Source of the DNA: Arthrobacter sp. Alg241-R88 | Lineage (GTDB): Bacteria; Actinomycetota; Actinomycetes; Actinomycetales; Micrococcaceae | Length of the DNA: 64,000 bases | Assembly (NCBI RefSeq): GCF_900537115.1 | Contig: NZ_UNRG01000001.1 | Location: forward strand, 1,121 to 65,120 | Direction: 5' to 3' | Shown here: in pieces, positions 1 through 8,937 of the stretch | How the letters are laid out: each line of letters opens with the position of its first letter | Position numbering within the stretch: the first letter of the stretch is position 1 | The notes under the pieces: generated by a model | Databases searched by the model: none | Told to the model about the DNA's origin: nothing | The model's input: the letters and a program-made list of their open reading frames with translations, nothing else | Translations under genes and position numbers: made by a program

Positions 1-182
1 GTCAGTGCGGAGCTCAGCACGCCGACCATCCACACGTCGAGGTTGTAGTGGGTTTTCCAAAGAGCGAGGCCCAGGCCAACAGAAATGATGGCAGCCGAGT
101 CCAGGAATGATGCCATTCCTGCAGCCACGCCCAGTTTCCAGTGCCGGGAGTCGATAGCTGTGGGGGTTCCAGTGTTAGTCAC
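1..182 (-). CDS. MFS transporter, N-terminal part (cut by window start)
   Basis: Only the first 60 residues are in the window; the gene runs off the left edge. A GTG start at 182 is preceded by GAGGAGA six bases upstream. The peptide has a short polar head (VTNTGTPTAIDSRHWKLG) and then a helix with GMASFLDSAAIISVGLGLAL, the pattern of the first membrane segment of major facilitator carriers including the conserved charged residue in helix 1. It is divergent from the LacI gene at 463, and the 280-bp gap carries two LacI-type dyads, so the carrier is probably a sugar or sugar-acid importer under that repressor. Substrate cannot be told from this fragment. Confidence 0.7.
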   Translation of the reverse strand, partial: MTNTGTPTAIDSRHWKLGVAAGMASFLDSAAIISVGLGLALWKTHYNLDVWMVGVLSSAL

Positions 183-344
183 GGAAATCTCCTCATTGAG
201 TCTTGAAAGTGATTGTGAAGCCGAGGTTCGGGGCAGATGCCCAGTTAATGCAGTCTGCGGGCTCCACCCGCGGCCGTTCTTTGCCGCCGTTTTCTGATTG
301 CTCCGTTGGCTCAGTGTGGCGGCCCCCACAACCATAAAACAAAA

Positions 345-360
345 TTGGAACGATTTACAA
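345..360. promoter_or_regulatory. putative LacI-family operator, carrier-proximal
   Basis: TTGGAACGATTTACAA is an imperfect dyad with outer arms TTGnAA and TTnCAA. It lies between the divergent MFS and LacI genes and resembles LacI/GalR operators. Assignment to the adjacent regulator is inference. Confidence 0.4.
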
Positions 361-398
361 GACCCAGTGCCCGGACAAACGCCGCCCCATTGGAGGGG

Positions 399-412
399 TG
401 TAAACCGTTACA
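399..412. promoter_or_regulatory. putative LacI-family operator
   Basis: TGTAAACCGTTACA has perfect 5-bp arms (TGTAA/TTACA) around a 4-bp centre, the usual size and shape of a LacI/GalR operator. It is 51 bp upstream of the LacI start codon at 463, in the intergenic region shared with the MFS gene, so it could serve both autoregulation and control of the carrier. Confidence 0.55.
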
Positions 413-462
413 ATGGGGTTGTCCTCGTGGGAACGGGGTGTTGAATCAGGGAAGATAGGCCA

Positions 463-1500
463 GTGAACAAAGTGACAGTGAACGACGTCGCCTTAATGGC
501 GGGCGTCTCAAAGTCGAGCGTTTCAAACTTTTTCAACAGCCCTGGCCGGCTTTCTGAACCGACGCGTGACCGGATCCGTGAAACCGTCGAGAGGCTGCAG
601 TTCGTTCCAAATGACGCCGCCCGGCAACTGAGGTCTGGTACGAATCCTGTCATCGGTTACATCGCCTTCGAGCTCTCCAGTGCCTTCACCCCCGAAATTG
701 CCCGGTCCATCGAGCAAAAGGTCAGCGCACGCGGGATGCACGTCCTGATGGCCAACGACGACGGCTCCTCTGAACGGGAGCGCAGCTACATCGAGCTCTT
801 TGAAATGCAGCGCGTCAGCGGCCTCATCGTCGCACCGATAGGGGACATCGAAGAACAACTCCTGCGACTCAAACGCCGAGGCACCCCAAGCGTACTCAGT
901 GCCAGGAAGGCCAAAAGCCCCCACCTTGCATGGGCAGCGGCGGACGGTGTCGCCGGAGGATACATCGCGGCAAAGCACCTCCTGAGCCTTGGCCGGCGAC
1001 GGCTCGGTTTCGTTACCTCTTCACTGGAGCTCCAACAACTCACAGACCGGATGCAGGGAGCGTTGAAAGCCATCCAGGAGGTCCCGGGAGCCCTGTTTGA
1101 GGTAATCAACGTTACCGAACGCAGCGTCGCCGCCGGAGCATACGCCGCCGGAAACATCGCTGCCCGCCCCCAAGAAACACGTCCGGACGCACTATTCTGC
1201 GCCAACGATCTCCTCGCGATCGGCGCCGTTCAATACCTCACAAGCACCGCAAACGTCAGCGTGCCCGAAGACATAGCAGTCATGGGATACGACGACATCG
1301 AATTCGCCCAATCCATGGCAGTCCCGCTATCAACCATCCGGGTTTCCGGCGAAGCCCTCGGAGCAGCCGCGGTCGAGCTTCTGTTCGAAGAAATGGACCT
1401 CATCGCCAACACCAAGCGCGGGGAACTGCCCCAAACCCCGAGCCGCTATGTCCTCTTCCAGCCGGAGCTCATCATCAGGCAGTCCACTGCTATTAGGTAG
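463..1500 (+). CDS. LacI-family transcriptional regulator
   Basis: The 345-residue protein has a LacI helix-turn-helix at residues 5-26 (VNDVALMAGVSKSSVSNFFN) and the hinge region to about residue 60. A periplasmic-binding-like effector domain follows, with the typical GLIVAPIG, PDALFCANDLLAIGA and VMGYDDIEFAQ segments. The start is GTG, with GAAG about ten bases upstream. It is transcribed away from the MFS gene and is a likely local repressor responding to a sugar or sugar acid. SKSSVSNFFN in the recognition helix is unlike the other three LacI proteins in this window, so it should read a different operator. Confidence 0.9.
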   Translation: MNKVTVNDVALMAGVSKSSVSNFFNSPGRLSEPTRDRIRETVERLQFVPNDAARQLRSGTNPVIGYIAFELSSAFTPEIARSIEQKVSARGMHVLMANDDGSSERERSYIELFEMQRVSGLIVAPIGDIEEQLLRLKRRGTPSVLSARKAKSPHLAWAAADGVAGGYIAAKHLLSLGRRRLGFVTSSLELQQLTDRMQGALKAIQEVPGALFEVINVTERSVAAGAYAAGNIAARPQETRPDALFCANDLLAIGAVQYLTSTANVSVPEDIAVMGYDDIEFAQSMAVPLSTIRVSGEALGAAAVELLFEEMDLIANTKRGELPQTPSRYVLFQPELIIRQSTAIR

Positions 1501-1680
1501 CACTCGTGCCGGTAGAAATTACCCACCAGTTTTCACTCGTCCCATGCGACCGACAATAGCGGCGCCGACAACTGACCTTTTAGCGTCAGGTTCGGGTGTG
1601 CCCTAGCTGGACGAATGTTTACCTAGAAAAGCGGCAGTTTGAGCAGTCTTGAGAACAGACCGTTCCGATTTGTTGAGGGT

Positions 1681-1723
1681 TACGAGCTAGGCGGACCCGT
1701 TACTTGAGTCCGCCTAGCTCGTA
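1681..1723. terminator. bidirectional hairpin between convergent genes
   Basis: A perfect 16-bp stem (TACGAGCTAGGCGGAC and its complement at 1708-1723) encloses an 11-nt loop. It sits three bases beyond the gntK stop and about 180 bp beyond the LacI stop, so it can end both convergent transcripts. The flanking T tract is weak on both sides. Confidence 0.75.
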
Positions 1724-1726
1724 CCT

Positions 1727-2242
1727 TTAGCGGACTCCGCGCTCTGCAAATTCGAGCCAGGCCGCCGCTTCGGACGCCAGCCGAGCAGGGGATTCCCCGA
1801 TGTCAAGAACAATTCCTGACTCGCCCTCACCTAGTGGTTCCAGCGTCTCTAGTTGTGACGCCAGGAGCGACGGCGGCATGAAGTGCCCGGGTCGGGCCGA
1901 CATTCTCGCCGCAAGAAGGCTCGCGGTGCCATGCAGATGGACGAACCGCGCCTCTGCAGCCTCGGAACGGATCAGGTCCCGGTAGGAACGTTTCAGGGCG
2001 CTGCACGCAATGACTAGTGAATGACCGCTGTCAGCTGCGAGACGCCGTCCTACTTCTTGGAGCCATGGCTGGCGGTCCTCGTCGTCCAAAGGGATTCCGG
2101 TTGCCATCTTCTCGATGTTCGCGGAGGGGTGCAGCGAGTCCCCGTCGAGGAAGACGGCACCGATTTCCTGCGCTAGGAGCGCTCCCACAGTGCTCTTGCC
2201 ACAGCCGGAGACGCCCATGACAACGACGTGGTGTGTCCTCAC
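1727..2242 (-). CDS. gntK: gluconokinase (uronate operon copy)
   Basis: It phosphorylates D-gluconate to 6-phosphogluconate with ATP in the cytoplasm. The 171-residue length is standard for the GntK family. The P-loop GVSGCGKST is at residues 9-17, followed by [31 protein letters not shown] signatures, [12 protein letters not shown] and [17 protein letters not shown], all GntK hallmarks. The start is GTG and overlaps the upstream manD stop codon by four bases (GTGA), so translation is probably coupled. It is the last gene of uxaC-uxuB-manD-gntK. Gluconate is not an intermediate of the glucuronate route, so its presence suggests the operon also handles gluconate. A second copy is at 17250-17786. 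Confidence 0.93.
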   Translation of the reverse strand: MRTHHVVVMGVSGCGKSTVGALLAQEIGAVFLDGDSLHPSANIEKMATGIPLDDEDRQPWLQEVGRRLAADSGHSLVIACSALKRSYRDLIRSEAAEARFVHLHGTASLLAARMSARPGHFMPPSLLASQLETLEPLGEGESGIVLDIGESPARLASEAAAWLEFAERGVR

Positions 2243-3468
2243 CAGTCGTGAACCGTTCCGTCGATGAGGCGGTTGTAGGGCAAGTAGGCCTGCTGGTAGG
2301 GGTACGCCGCGGCGGCTTCCTCGTTGAACTCGACGCCAATGCCCGGCTCGTCACCCGGGTGCAGGTAGCCGTCCTTGAAGGTCATCGACTGGTGGAAGAC
2401 CTCGTTGGTTTTGTCCGAGTGCTGCATGTATTCTTGGATGCCGTAGTTGTGGATTGCCAGGCCCACGTGCAGCTGCGCGGCGAACCCGACCGGGGAGATG
2501 TCGGTGGGGCCGTGGAATCCGGACTTGATCTGGTACTGCGCGGCGAAGTCCATCACCTTCTTCAGTGGGGAGATCCCGCCGAAGTGGGTGGAGGCTGCCC
2601 GGACGTAGTCGATCAGCTGTTCCTTGATGATGGTCTGGTAGTCCCACACGGTGTTGAAGATTTCGCCGATGGCCAGTGGCGTGGTGGTGTGCTGGCGGAC
2701 CAGGCGCAGGCCCTCCTGGTTTTCGGCCGGGGTGCAGTCCTCGAGCCAGAACAGGTCGTAGGGTTCCAGCGCTTTGCCGAGCTTCGCGGCCTGGATGGGG
2801 GTCATGCGGTGGTGGCCGTCGTGCAGCAGCGGGATTTCCGGGCCGAATTCGTTGCGGACGGCTTCGAACACGGTGGGCAGGTGGCGCAGGTAGGCGCGGG
2901 TATCCCAGTCCTCTTCCACGGGGAATGCGCCGCGGCCGGCGGGCTCGTAGTCATACCGCTCCCCGGAGGCCTGGGCCTGGGCCGCGACGCCGTAGAGGGC
3001 TTTGATGCCGGGCACGGCAGTCTGGATGCGGATCGACTTGTACCCGAGTTCCAGGTGCTCGCGGACGGAGTCGAACAGTGATGGGATGTCCGCGCCGGAG
3101 GCGTGGCCGTAGGCGCGAAGCCCGTTCCGGGATGCACCCCCGAGGAGCTGGTACACCGGCATGCCGGCGAGCTTGCCCTTGATGTCCCACAGCGCCATGT
3201 CTACGGCAGCGATGGCCGCCATGGTCACGGGGCCGCGTCGCCAGTACGAGGAGCGGTAGAGGAACTGCCAGGTGTCCTCGATCCGGTGCGGGTCCTTGCC
3301 GATCAGCAGCTGCGCGACGTGCTCCTTCAGGTACGCAGCGACGGCGAGTTCCCGGCCGTTCAGGGTGGCGTCACCAATACCGGTAACACCGTCCTCAGTG
3401 GTGACCCGGAGGGTCACGAAGTTCCGGGACGGGCTGGTCACAAAGACTTCAGCGGCGACTATCTTCAT
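2239..3468 (-). CDS. manD: D-mannonate dehydratase, enolase superfamily (ManD/RspA type)
   Basis: The 409-residue protein belongs to the ManD branch of the enolase superfamily, which dehydrates D-mannonate (in some members also D-gluconate) to 2-keto-3-deoxygluconate using Mg2+. The visible ManD signatures are [27 protein letters not shown], the metal-ligand strands [12 protein letters not shown] and GEIFNT, then [10 protein letters not shown] and [10 protein letters not shown]. An in-frame ATG exists six codons upstream (3486), but the ATG at 3468 has GAAAGG at ribosome-site distance and matches the usual MKIxxAEVFVT start. It lies between uxuB and gntK and overlaps gntK by four bases. It takes the place of the unrelated UxuA dehydratase, which is not seen here. 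KDG kinase and aldolase are not in the window. Confidence 0.9.
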   Translation of the reverse strand: MKIVAAEVFVTSPSRNFVTLRVTTEDGVTGIGDATLNGRELAVAAYLKEHVAQLLIGKDPHRIEDTWQFLYRSSYWRRGPVTMAAIAAVDMALWDIKGKLAGMPVYQLLGGASRNGLRAYGHASGADIPSLFDSVREHLELGYKSIRIQTAVPGIKALYGVAAQAQASGERYDYEPAGRGAFPVEEDWDTRAYLRHLPTVFEAVRNEFGPEIPLLHDGHHRMTPIQAAKLGKALEPYDLFWLEDCTPAENQEGLRLVRQHTTTPLAIGEIFNTVWDYQTIIKEQLIDYVRAASTHFGGISPLKKVMDFAAQYQIKSGFHGPTDISPVGFAAQLHVGLAIHNYGIQEYMQHSDKTNEVFHQSMTFKDGYLHPGDEPGIGVEFNEEAAAAYPYQQAYLPYNRLIDGTVHDW

Positions 3469-3534
3469 TTTGAACCTTTCGTGCATAACGGGTGCGCTGA
3501 GGCGCGGGGGAGAAAAGGCATTGGAGGAGGGCTG

Positions 3535-4959
3535 TTACCAACTGCCCCGGAGGCGATGGACGAGGTCCACAACGTTGGTGTCAGCTCCGAGGTCGGCGTT
3601 GAGTGTCGTGACGAGGGCCTTGGTGAGGTCCCTGCCGGAGAGCTTTAGGATGTCCGAGAGGCGCTGTGCTTCTGCATCCACCGGCCGTGCACCGTTTTCC
3701 TGCCGGTGGAGCAGGAAAGCTGCCCATGCGGCGATGATGCGTGCCGAACCTTCACCGGTGCGCCCCGCTGAACGTTCGGCGATGAGGACCGGGACGGCAC
3801 GCATACGGAGTTTCGTCGTGCCGTCAATGCCGATTTGTTCCAGCAGGTGCTCAATCCGGGTGTTCCGGAATCGGTTGAGGAGGGCCGCGCGGTAAGCCTG
3901 GGTGTTTAGTTCGGGGTGATCGAGATGAGCGGCGGCTTCATCCCAAAAGGCCTCGAGCTCCGCGGCGCAGGAGGGGTCGGCCACCGCGTCTGAGACAGTG
4001 CGCAAGCCCCGCAGCTGGCCAGCGTAGGCAAGCAGCGAGTGTGCACCATTCAGCAGCCAGAGCTTGCGCTGCTCGAATGGCACTATGTCGTTAACGAAGA
4101 GGGCGCCGGCGTTCTCCCATGCAGGACGCCCGGCGGGAAATTCACCGCTGAGAATCCAGCTTGAAAACGGCTCGGTAATAACTGGCGCAGCGTCGTCAAA
4201 ACCGGTGGCTTCGCGGACTGCAGTGGCGTCCGCTTCGGTGGTGCGGGGCGTGATGCGGTCCACGGAGGTATCCACGAATGAAACGTTCGCTTGGATCCAC
4301 TCACAGAGTTCGGCCGACACAAGGCTGGCGAGGCCCTGAATCGCCTGGCAAGCTGCCGAACCGTTGGACGTCAGGTTGTCGCAGGAGACGACGGCGATAG
4401 GGCCTGCGTTCCTGCGGCGCCTTGCATCGAGCCCCGGCAGGACGCGGGCGCCCATCGTTGTCAGCTGCGGATAATCACCCTCCACCTCCAGGCTCCCGCT
4501 GCTCGCCCACATATCCTTCAGGGCGGCTGTATCGGATGCGACAGCAGCGGACTGTGGATTGAGCAGTCCGTCCATACCGAGGTGGTAAGCCGGTTCCGTG
4601 ATGGTGATTGTCAGCAGCGAGGTCTCCGGTGCCGACAGTACTTTCGTCAGTTGGGCGAGGTCACCGCCGTCGTACGCTGCACTTATGCGGCACATAATGC
4701 CGAACTCATCGCCGTCGTCGCCGCGTTCCACCAGGGTATAGAGCCCATCCTGGGCAGCGAGGATGTCCGCCGCTTCCGGACTGCGTCCGGTGAACGCGGC
4801 GATGCCCCACGCATTGTTCGGGTCGGCACGTTCTGTGTACCAGGCCTGATGTGAGCGGTGAAACGCCCCGAGCCCGATATGTACGATCCGCACGGGAGCA
4901 GCGGGAGGTGCTCCGGCGTTTGTTCGATTCAATGGTGACACCCGGCTGCGGACGTTCAT
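3535..4959 (-). CDS. uxuB: D-fructuronate reductase / mannitol dehydrogenase family
   Basis: This 474-residue protein is a long-chain polyol dehydrogenase that should interconvert D-fructuronate and D-mannonate with NAD(H). The Rossmann start IVHIGLGAFHRSHQAWYT is at about residues 24-41. The active-site helix EQRKLWLLNGAHSLLAYAG carries the family's catalytic lysine, asparagine and histidine. PLNRTNAGAPPAAPVRIVHI and SVDRITPRTT also fit the family. The start ATG overlaps the uxaC stop (ATGA). Position between a uronate isomerase and a mannonate dehydratase favours fructuronate over mannitol or tagaturonate as substrate. Confidence 0.88.
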   Translation of the reverse strand: MNVRSRVSPLNRTNAGAPPAAPVRIVHIGLGAFHRSHQAWYTERADPNNAWGIAAFTGRSPEAADILAAQDGLYTLVERGDDGDEFGIMCRISAAYDGGDLAQLTKVLSAPETSLLTITITEPAYHLGMDGLLNPQSAAVASDTAALKDMWASSGSLEVEGDYPQLTTMGARVLPGLDARRRRNAGPIAVVSCDNLTSNGSAACQAIQGLASLVSAELCEWIQANVSFVDTSVDRITPRTTEADATAVREATGFDDAAPVITEPFSSWILSGEFPAGRPAWENAGALFVNDIVPFEQRKLWLLNGAHSLLAYAGQLRGLRTVSDAVADPSCAAELEAFWDEAAAHLDHPELNTQAYRAALLNRFRNTRIEHLLEQIGIDGTTKLRMRAVPVLIAERSAGRTGEGSARIIAAWAAFLLHRQENGARPVDAEAQRLSDILKLSGRDLTKALVTTLNADLGADTNVVDLVHRLRGSW

Positions 4960-6371
4960 AGCTTGAAGACCCGGCGGGGTGCGCGGTCGACGACGTCGAC
5001 AATCAACTCTTCCGCGCGGGCAGGTGTGATGCGGTGCTCGGCCACCATCCGGGCGAGGAAGGACGCTTCGATCCTGCGGGAGGCGTCGTGGCGGGCGGGT
5101 ATGGAACAGAAGGCCCGGGTGTCGTCGATGAAGCCGGAGGATCGTGAGAAGCCGGCGGTTTCTGTGATGGCCGAGCGGAAGCGGAGCATGGCGTCGGGGG
5201 CATCAAGGAACCACCAGGGCGCGCCGATGTAGACGGAAGGGTAAAATCCGGCCAGCGGGGCCAGTTCGCGGGAAAAGACGGTCTCGTCCAGGGTGAACAG
5301 CACCAGGTGGAAGTCGGGTGTGGTTCCGAAGTCCTGCAGCAGCGGGCGGATGGCTTCGGTGTAACTCACCGGAATCGGGATGTCATGGCCGGTGTCGCTG
5401 CCGAACTTCTCAAAGCTGGGCAGGTGGTGATTGCGATAGGAGCCCGGGTGGATTGTCATGACGAGACCGTCCTGGACTGACATGCGCGCCATCTCATACA
5501 TCATGTGGGCTTCGAACATGTCGCGGTCTTCGGCTGTCCATTCACCGCACCGCGCACGCGTGAAGAGCCTCTCGGCGTCGGACCGTCCCAGTTTGAGGGT
5601 CAGCGGCGTGCGTACGCCGTGGTCTGCTGACACGGCACCGTGCTCCACGAAGTAGCGCCGCCGGTTCTCCAATGCTCGGATGTATCCGGCGTACCCGGCC
5701 GCGCCATCGCCCGCGAGGCCGATCAGCCGGTCGACGTTTTCCACCCAGTTGGGGTGGGCGATATTGATGTACGCGTCGGGGCGGAAGGTGGGGAGCACCT
5801 TGCCGCGGAAGGTGGGATCAGCGGCGATGGCAGCGTGGTGCTGCAGGTCGTCAAGCGGGTCGTCGGTGGTGGCGAGCACCTCGATGTTGAAGTCATGGAA
5901 GAGCTGGCGCGGGCGGAATGCCGGCTCGTTCAGGCGGGCCTGAAGCGCGTCGAAGGTGCTGTCGGCAGTCGCCTCTGAAATTTCTTGGTCCAGTTTGAAG
6001 ACGTGTTCGAATTCCGAACGGATCCAGTAGCCGGATGCGGTGCCGTCGAACAGGGGCCAGGCCTTGCAGAATTCGCGCCACACGATGCGGGGATCGGCGT
6101 TGGCGATCGGGCCCTGGTTGAGTCGGTCGAGCGGGACTCCGCTGGCGTGGATGAGACGGACGACATAGTGGTCCGGGGTAACCAGCAGCGTCGCCGGATC
6201 CGGGAAAGGCTCATCCTGGGCCAGTACAGCAGCGTCGACGTGGCCGTGCGGGGAGATGATGGGCAGTGACTCCACGCGGGCCAGCAAATTCCGGGCTGTC
6301 GCCCGCACACCGGGTTCGGCAGGCAGGAGCCGATCCGGTTCTGCTGCGAGGGAAGAAAGTGAAGAAGGCAT
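4956..6371 (-). CDS. uxaC: glucuronate (uronate) isomerase
   Basis: UxaC converts D-glucuronate to D-fructuronate (and galacturonate to tagaturonate) and opens the hexuronate pathway. The 471 residues match the family length. Its amidohydrolase-fold landmarks are ISPHGHVDAAVLAQDEPFPD near the N-terminus, HASGVPLDRL, VLATTDDPLDDL, MTIHPGSYRNHH with the FGSDTGHDIP stretch, and the C-terminal GFIDDTRAFCSIPARHDASRR. The ATG at 6371 is used; a TTG six codons upstream (6389) is also open and neither has a strong Shine-Dalgarno. It is first in the operon, 41 bp downstream of a perfect dyad (6412-6430) that is probably the repressor site. Confidence 0.92.
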   Translation of the reverse strand: MPSSLSSLAAEPDRLLPAEPGVRATARNLLARVESLPIISPHGHVDAAVLAQDEPFPDPATLLVTPDHYVVRLIHASGVPLDRLNQGPIANADPRIVWREFCKAWPLFDGTASGYWIRSEFEHVFKLDQEISEATADSTFDALQARLNEPAFRPRQLFHDFNIEVLATTDDPLDDLQHHAAIAADPTFRGKVLPTFRPDAYINIAHPNWVENVDRLIGLAGDGAAGYAGYIRALENRRRYFVEHGAVSADHGVRTPLTLKLGRSDAERLFTRARCGEWTAEDRDMFEAHMMYEMARMSVQDGLVMTIHPGSYRNHHLPSFEKFGSDTGHDIPIPVSYTEAIRPLLQDFGTTPDFHLVLFTLDETVFSRELAPLAGFYPSVYIGAPWWFLDAPDAMLRFRSAITETAGFSRSSGFIDDTRAFCSIPARHDASRRIEASFLARMVAEHRITPARAEELIVDVVDRAPRRVFKL

Positions 6372-6409
6372 GCGCCCAATCGTTGCCAAGGGGAACGAGC
6401 CGCGTCAAC

Positions 6410-6430
6410 GAGTTGCCATTTGTTGGCAAC
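6410..6430. promoter_or_regulatory. uronate-regulon operator in front of uxaC
   Basis: On the minus strand this reads GTTGCCAACAAATGGCAAC plus TC: a perfect dyad of GTTGCCA and TGGCAAC around 5 bp (6412-6430). The 16-mer CAACAAATGGCAACTC found here recurs exactly at 7692-7707 before the TRAP genes. It lies between the LacI stop and the uxaC start, the right place for control of the uxaC operon. Confidence 0.75.
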
Positions 6431-6439
6431 AAGGCGAGG

Positions 6440-7447
6440 TCAGCTGTTCGTCGGCCTGGTGGAGTCGCGGACGACCAGCCGTGTAGGAAGAACCACCGGC
6501 TGGTTGGATCGGGAACGGGCGCCTGCAGCGAAGGCCAGCAGGTTGTTCACGGCCGTAGCACCGAGGGAGTACAGGGGGGCCTCAATCGTGGTCAGGGAGG
6601 GAGTGATGAGCGCGGCCCCGTAGCTGTTGTCGTGCCCTACCACGCTGACGTCGCCGGGAACGGATAACCCTTTCTGCTGCAGGGCACGGATGAAGCCAAT
6701 AGCCATTTGGTCGTTGTATGCGATGACACCGGGGGTGCGGTGGCGCAGCCACTCGCCGGCGACTTCCTCACCGCCCTGAATCGTCGGCAGATGCGACCCT
6801 GTCCGGCGAACCGAGAGCTCCAGCTCCATGGCTGCTTCGCGCAGTGAGCGCCACCGCATGCCATCGGCCCAGGACGCCTCGGGTCCAGCCAAGTAGGTGA
6901 TGCTACGGTGTCCCATCTCCCCAAGGTGCTCGGCTGCGCGTCGGATGCCGCGGGGGTTATCGGTAACCACACTCGCGACGTCCTTGACAGCGCGGTTCAT
7001 GACGATCAGAGGTTTCTGCTTGGCCATCATGCGGATTGCTGAATCAGACATGCGCGAGCTTGACAGGACAATACCGTCCACCGAGGGCAGGGCGCGCTCA
7101 AGCGCCTCGCGTTCCTTCCGCTCCGACTCCTGTGTGTGGGCGAGCAGCATGGTGTAACCCGCTTCTGCCGCCGCGGCTTCAGCCCCACGCACCATCTCCG
7201 CGTACACAGGGTTCCGGATGTCCGCGATGACCAGGGCGATCATCGAGGAGCGCTGCCCGCCCGGGTGCTGGATGCCGGCCACGTGGGCTGAGCGGTAGCC
7301 CACCTCGATGGCCGCAGCGAAGATTTTCTGTGCCGTATGGTGGCTGACCCGCCCCGGGCGGGCGAAGGCACGGGAAACGGTAGATGCCGACACCTCGGCG
7401 ACGCGGGCAACGTCGTAGATCGAGGGTAAACCTCGTGAATCAGCCAT
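6440..7447 (-). CDS. LacI-family regulator of the uronate/TRAP/glycosidase block
   Basis: The 335-residue LacI/GalR repressor starts at the ATG at 7447, which has GGAGG five bases upstream; the reading frame opens 16 codons earlier without a ribosome site. The HTH is at residues 8-30 (SIYDVARVAEVSASTVSRAF). The effector domain has the typical DIRNPVYAEMVRGAE, DGIVLSSSRMS, GVIAYNDQMAIGFI and VVGHDNSYGA segments. It stands between the divergent TRAP operon and the co-directional uxaC operon. Four sites of CAA-N4-TGGCAAC type lie before uxaC, before itself, before the TRAP genes and before the GH3 gene, so it probably represses the whole block and itself. Effector is not known; a hexuronate or a pathway intermediate is likely. 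Confidence 0.88.
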   Translation of the reverse strand: MADSRGLPSIYDVARVAEVSASTVSRAFARPGRVSHHTAQKIFAAAIEVGYRSAHVAGIQHPGGQRSSMIALVIADIRNPVYAEMVRGAEAAAAEAGYTMLLAHTQESERKEREALERALPSVDGIVLSSSRMSDSAIRMMAKQKPLIVMNRAVKDVASVVTDNPRGIRRAAEHLGEMGHRSITYLAGPEASWADGMRWRSLREAAMELELSVRRTGSHLPTIQGGEEVAGEWLRHRTPGVIAYNDQMAIGFIRALQQKGLSVPGDVSVVGHDNSYGAALITPSLTTIEAPLYSLGATAVNNLLAFAAGARSRSNQPVVLPTRLVVRDSTRPTNS

Positions 7448-7480
7448 GATCACCTCCGACGCCCACCATAGACCGGCAAA

Positions 7481-7494
7481 GGCAATTTTTGGCA
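7481..7494. promoter_or_regulatory. operator copy upstream of the LacI gene
   Basis: CAATTTTTGGCAAC fits the shared CAA-N4-TGGCAAC word and ends 34 bp from the regulator's start codon, suggesting autoregulation. The left half is poorer than at the other sites. Confidence 0.5.
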
Positions 7495-7688
7495 ACTGCT
7501 TGTAACGTGACGTACTTTGTTGGCTCTATGGAGGAAGCCTCCACGTCACAACGTGCAGGTTAGAACGGCCCCATGAGGTAGCACTCCGGGACTCTCGTAG
7601 CGAAGTGCACCTACACAACGGCCAGCGTGAGCGCGGATGGCCGCTGAACACCGGAACCACCTGCGTCGTTCAGCGGGCCATAGAAGAC

Positions 7689-7707
7689 TTGCAACAAATG
7701 GCAACTC
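7689..7707. promoter_or_regulatory. operator copy upstream of the TRAP transporter
   Basis: TTGCAACAAATGGCAACTC shares the 16-mer CAACAAATGGCAACTC with the site before uxaC. It lies about 95 bp upstream of the dctP start in the divergent region between the regulator and the transporter. Confidence 0.7.
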
Positions 7708-7801
7708 CTTGTTTTCGCGTATTGCCAGCAGCCCCAATTGGTACGACAGCGTCGCCTCGCGACGTGCCCAGAAGCTCATCGACGAGCAGAGAAGGAACAT
7801 C

Positions 7802-8827
7802 ATGTTGCGCACAAAGATTTTTTCCATGGTGGCTGTTGCCACTGCCACCGCGCTGGCCCTGACCGCCTGCGGCGGCGGGAGTGAGGCCGGGGGAGGGAGC
7901 ACTGGTGGGGAGAGCGGCACCTTGCGGGTGGCGCTGAACCAGACCGAGGAGCACCCCTCGTTCATTGCCCTGGACAACTTCGGCAAGCGTCTTGAGACCG
8001 CCACTGAGGGCCGCTGGAAGATTGACGTCTATCCGAACGAGACTCTCGGCGCCCAGCAGGAGGCCCTGCAGCTGGTCTCCCACGGCTCAGTGGACCTGGC
8101 GATCGTTTCGGGCACTCAACTGGAGAACCTCAACAAGGACTTTCGGGTTTTCAACCTCCCCAAGGTCTTCGATGATGTCGACCACCAGATGAATGTCATC
8201 CACGACCCGAAGGTCACCGGGGAGCTGTACGCCTCACTGGAGGAGTCGAACAACCTCACCGTTCTGGGTGGGTTCACCCAGGGGGCCCGCAGCATCTACA
8301 CCAAGGACGCCCCGGTGGAGACCCCGGCGGACCTGGCCGGCAAGAAGCTGCGCGTGCAGGAGTCGGACGTGATGGTAGCGCTGGCTGAGGCGTTGGGTGC
8401 CTCCGCAACCCCGATGGCCTTCGGCGAGCTCTATACCGCCCTGCAGTCCGGAGTGGTAGACGCAGCTGAGAACAACGAGGTCTCCTACTTCACGCAGAAG
8501 CATTTCGAGGTCGCCCCGCACTTTTCCCAGACCAATCACCTGGTCGGTCTGGACTATCTGATCATCAACTCCGATCTGCTCCCGAAGATGTCCGAGGCTG
8601 ACCGCGCCGCGTTCCAGAAGGAGTGGACGGCCACGCACGAAGAGCACACCAAGCTTTGGACCACGGCCACCGAGGAGGATATCGCCAGCGCCAAGGCCGC
8701 TGGTGCGACCTTCAGCGAGGTCGATGAAGCCGCTTTCAACAAGGTGCTCGAACCGATCGCCGAGAAATTCATCGAGAACGACGCCCAGCAGGCCCTCTAC
8801 GACGCCGCTCGCGCCGCCGCGAAATAA
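7802..8827 (+). CDS. dctP: TRAP transporter solute-binding lipoprotein (DctP family), copy 1
   Basis: A 341-residue extracytoplasmic receptor for a carboxylated solute. ATG at 7802 has AAGGA eight bases upstream; the open frame extends 55 codons further up but that part is not protein-like. Residues 1-21 form a lipoprotein signal ending in the lipobox LTAC, so the mature protein is membrane-anchored. The DctP core has LRVQESDVM, whose arginine binds the substrate carboxylate in this family, and MAFGELYTALQSGVVDAAEN. It leads the dctP-dctQ-dctM operon. Context (uronate isomerase operon, common operator, secreted glycosidases) suggests glucuronate or a related uronate as ligand; this is inference. 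Confidence 0.92.
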   Translation: MLRTKIFSMVAVATATALALTACGGGSEAGGGSTGGESGTLRVALNQTEEHPSFIALDNFGKRLETATEGRWKIDVYPNETLGAQQEALQLVSHGSVDLAIVSGTQLENLNKDFRVFNLPKVFDDVDHQMNVIHDPKVTGELYASLEESNNLTVLGGFTQGARSIYTKDAPVETPADLAGKKLRVQESDVMVALAEALGASATPMAFGELYTALQSGVVDAAENNEVSYFTQKHFEVAPHFSQTNHLVGLDYLIINSDLLPKMSEADRAAFQKEWTATHEEHTKLWTTATEEDIASAKAAGATFSEVDEAAFNKVLEPIAEKFIENDAQQALYDAARAAAK

Positions 8828-8833
8828 CTAACG

Positions 8834-8862
8834 GGTGGGGGCGCATCCAGTGCGCCCCCACC
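8834..8862 (+). terminator. intercistronic hairpin behind dctP
   Basis: A perfect 12-bp GC stem (GGTGGGGGCGCA / TGCGCCCCCACC) with a 5-nt loop starts six bases after the dctP stop and has no T run. It more likely protects or attenuates the mRNA, giving more binding protein than permease, than fully terminates. Confidence 0.6.
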
Positions 8863-8937
8863 ACCCCGTGCCATGAAATCGGGCACTCAGATGACAACAG
8901 GGAGCAGCGCGATAGTTGCTCCCCAGCGGAGGAAATA

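Noticed and set aside
3535..4959. mannitol 2-dehydrogenase as the exact function
   Set aside because: Same family, but overlap with uxaC and closeness to manD point to fructuronate reductase.
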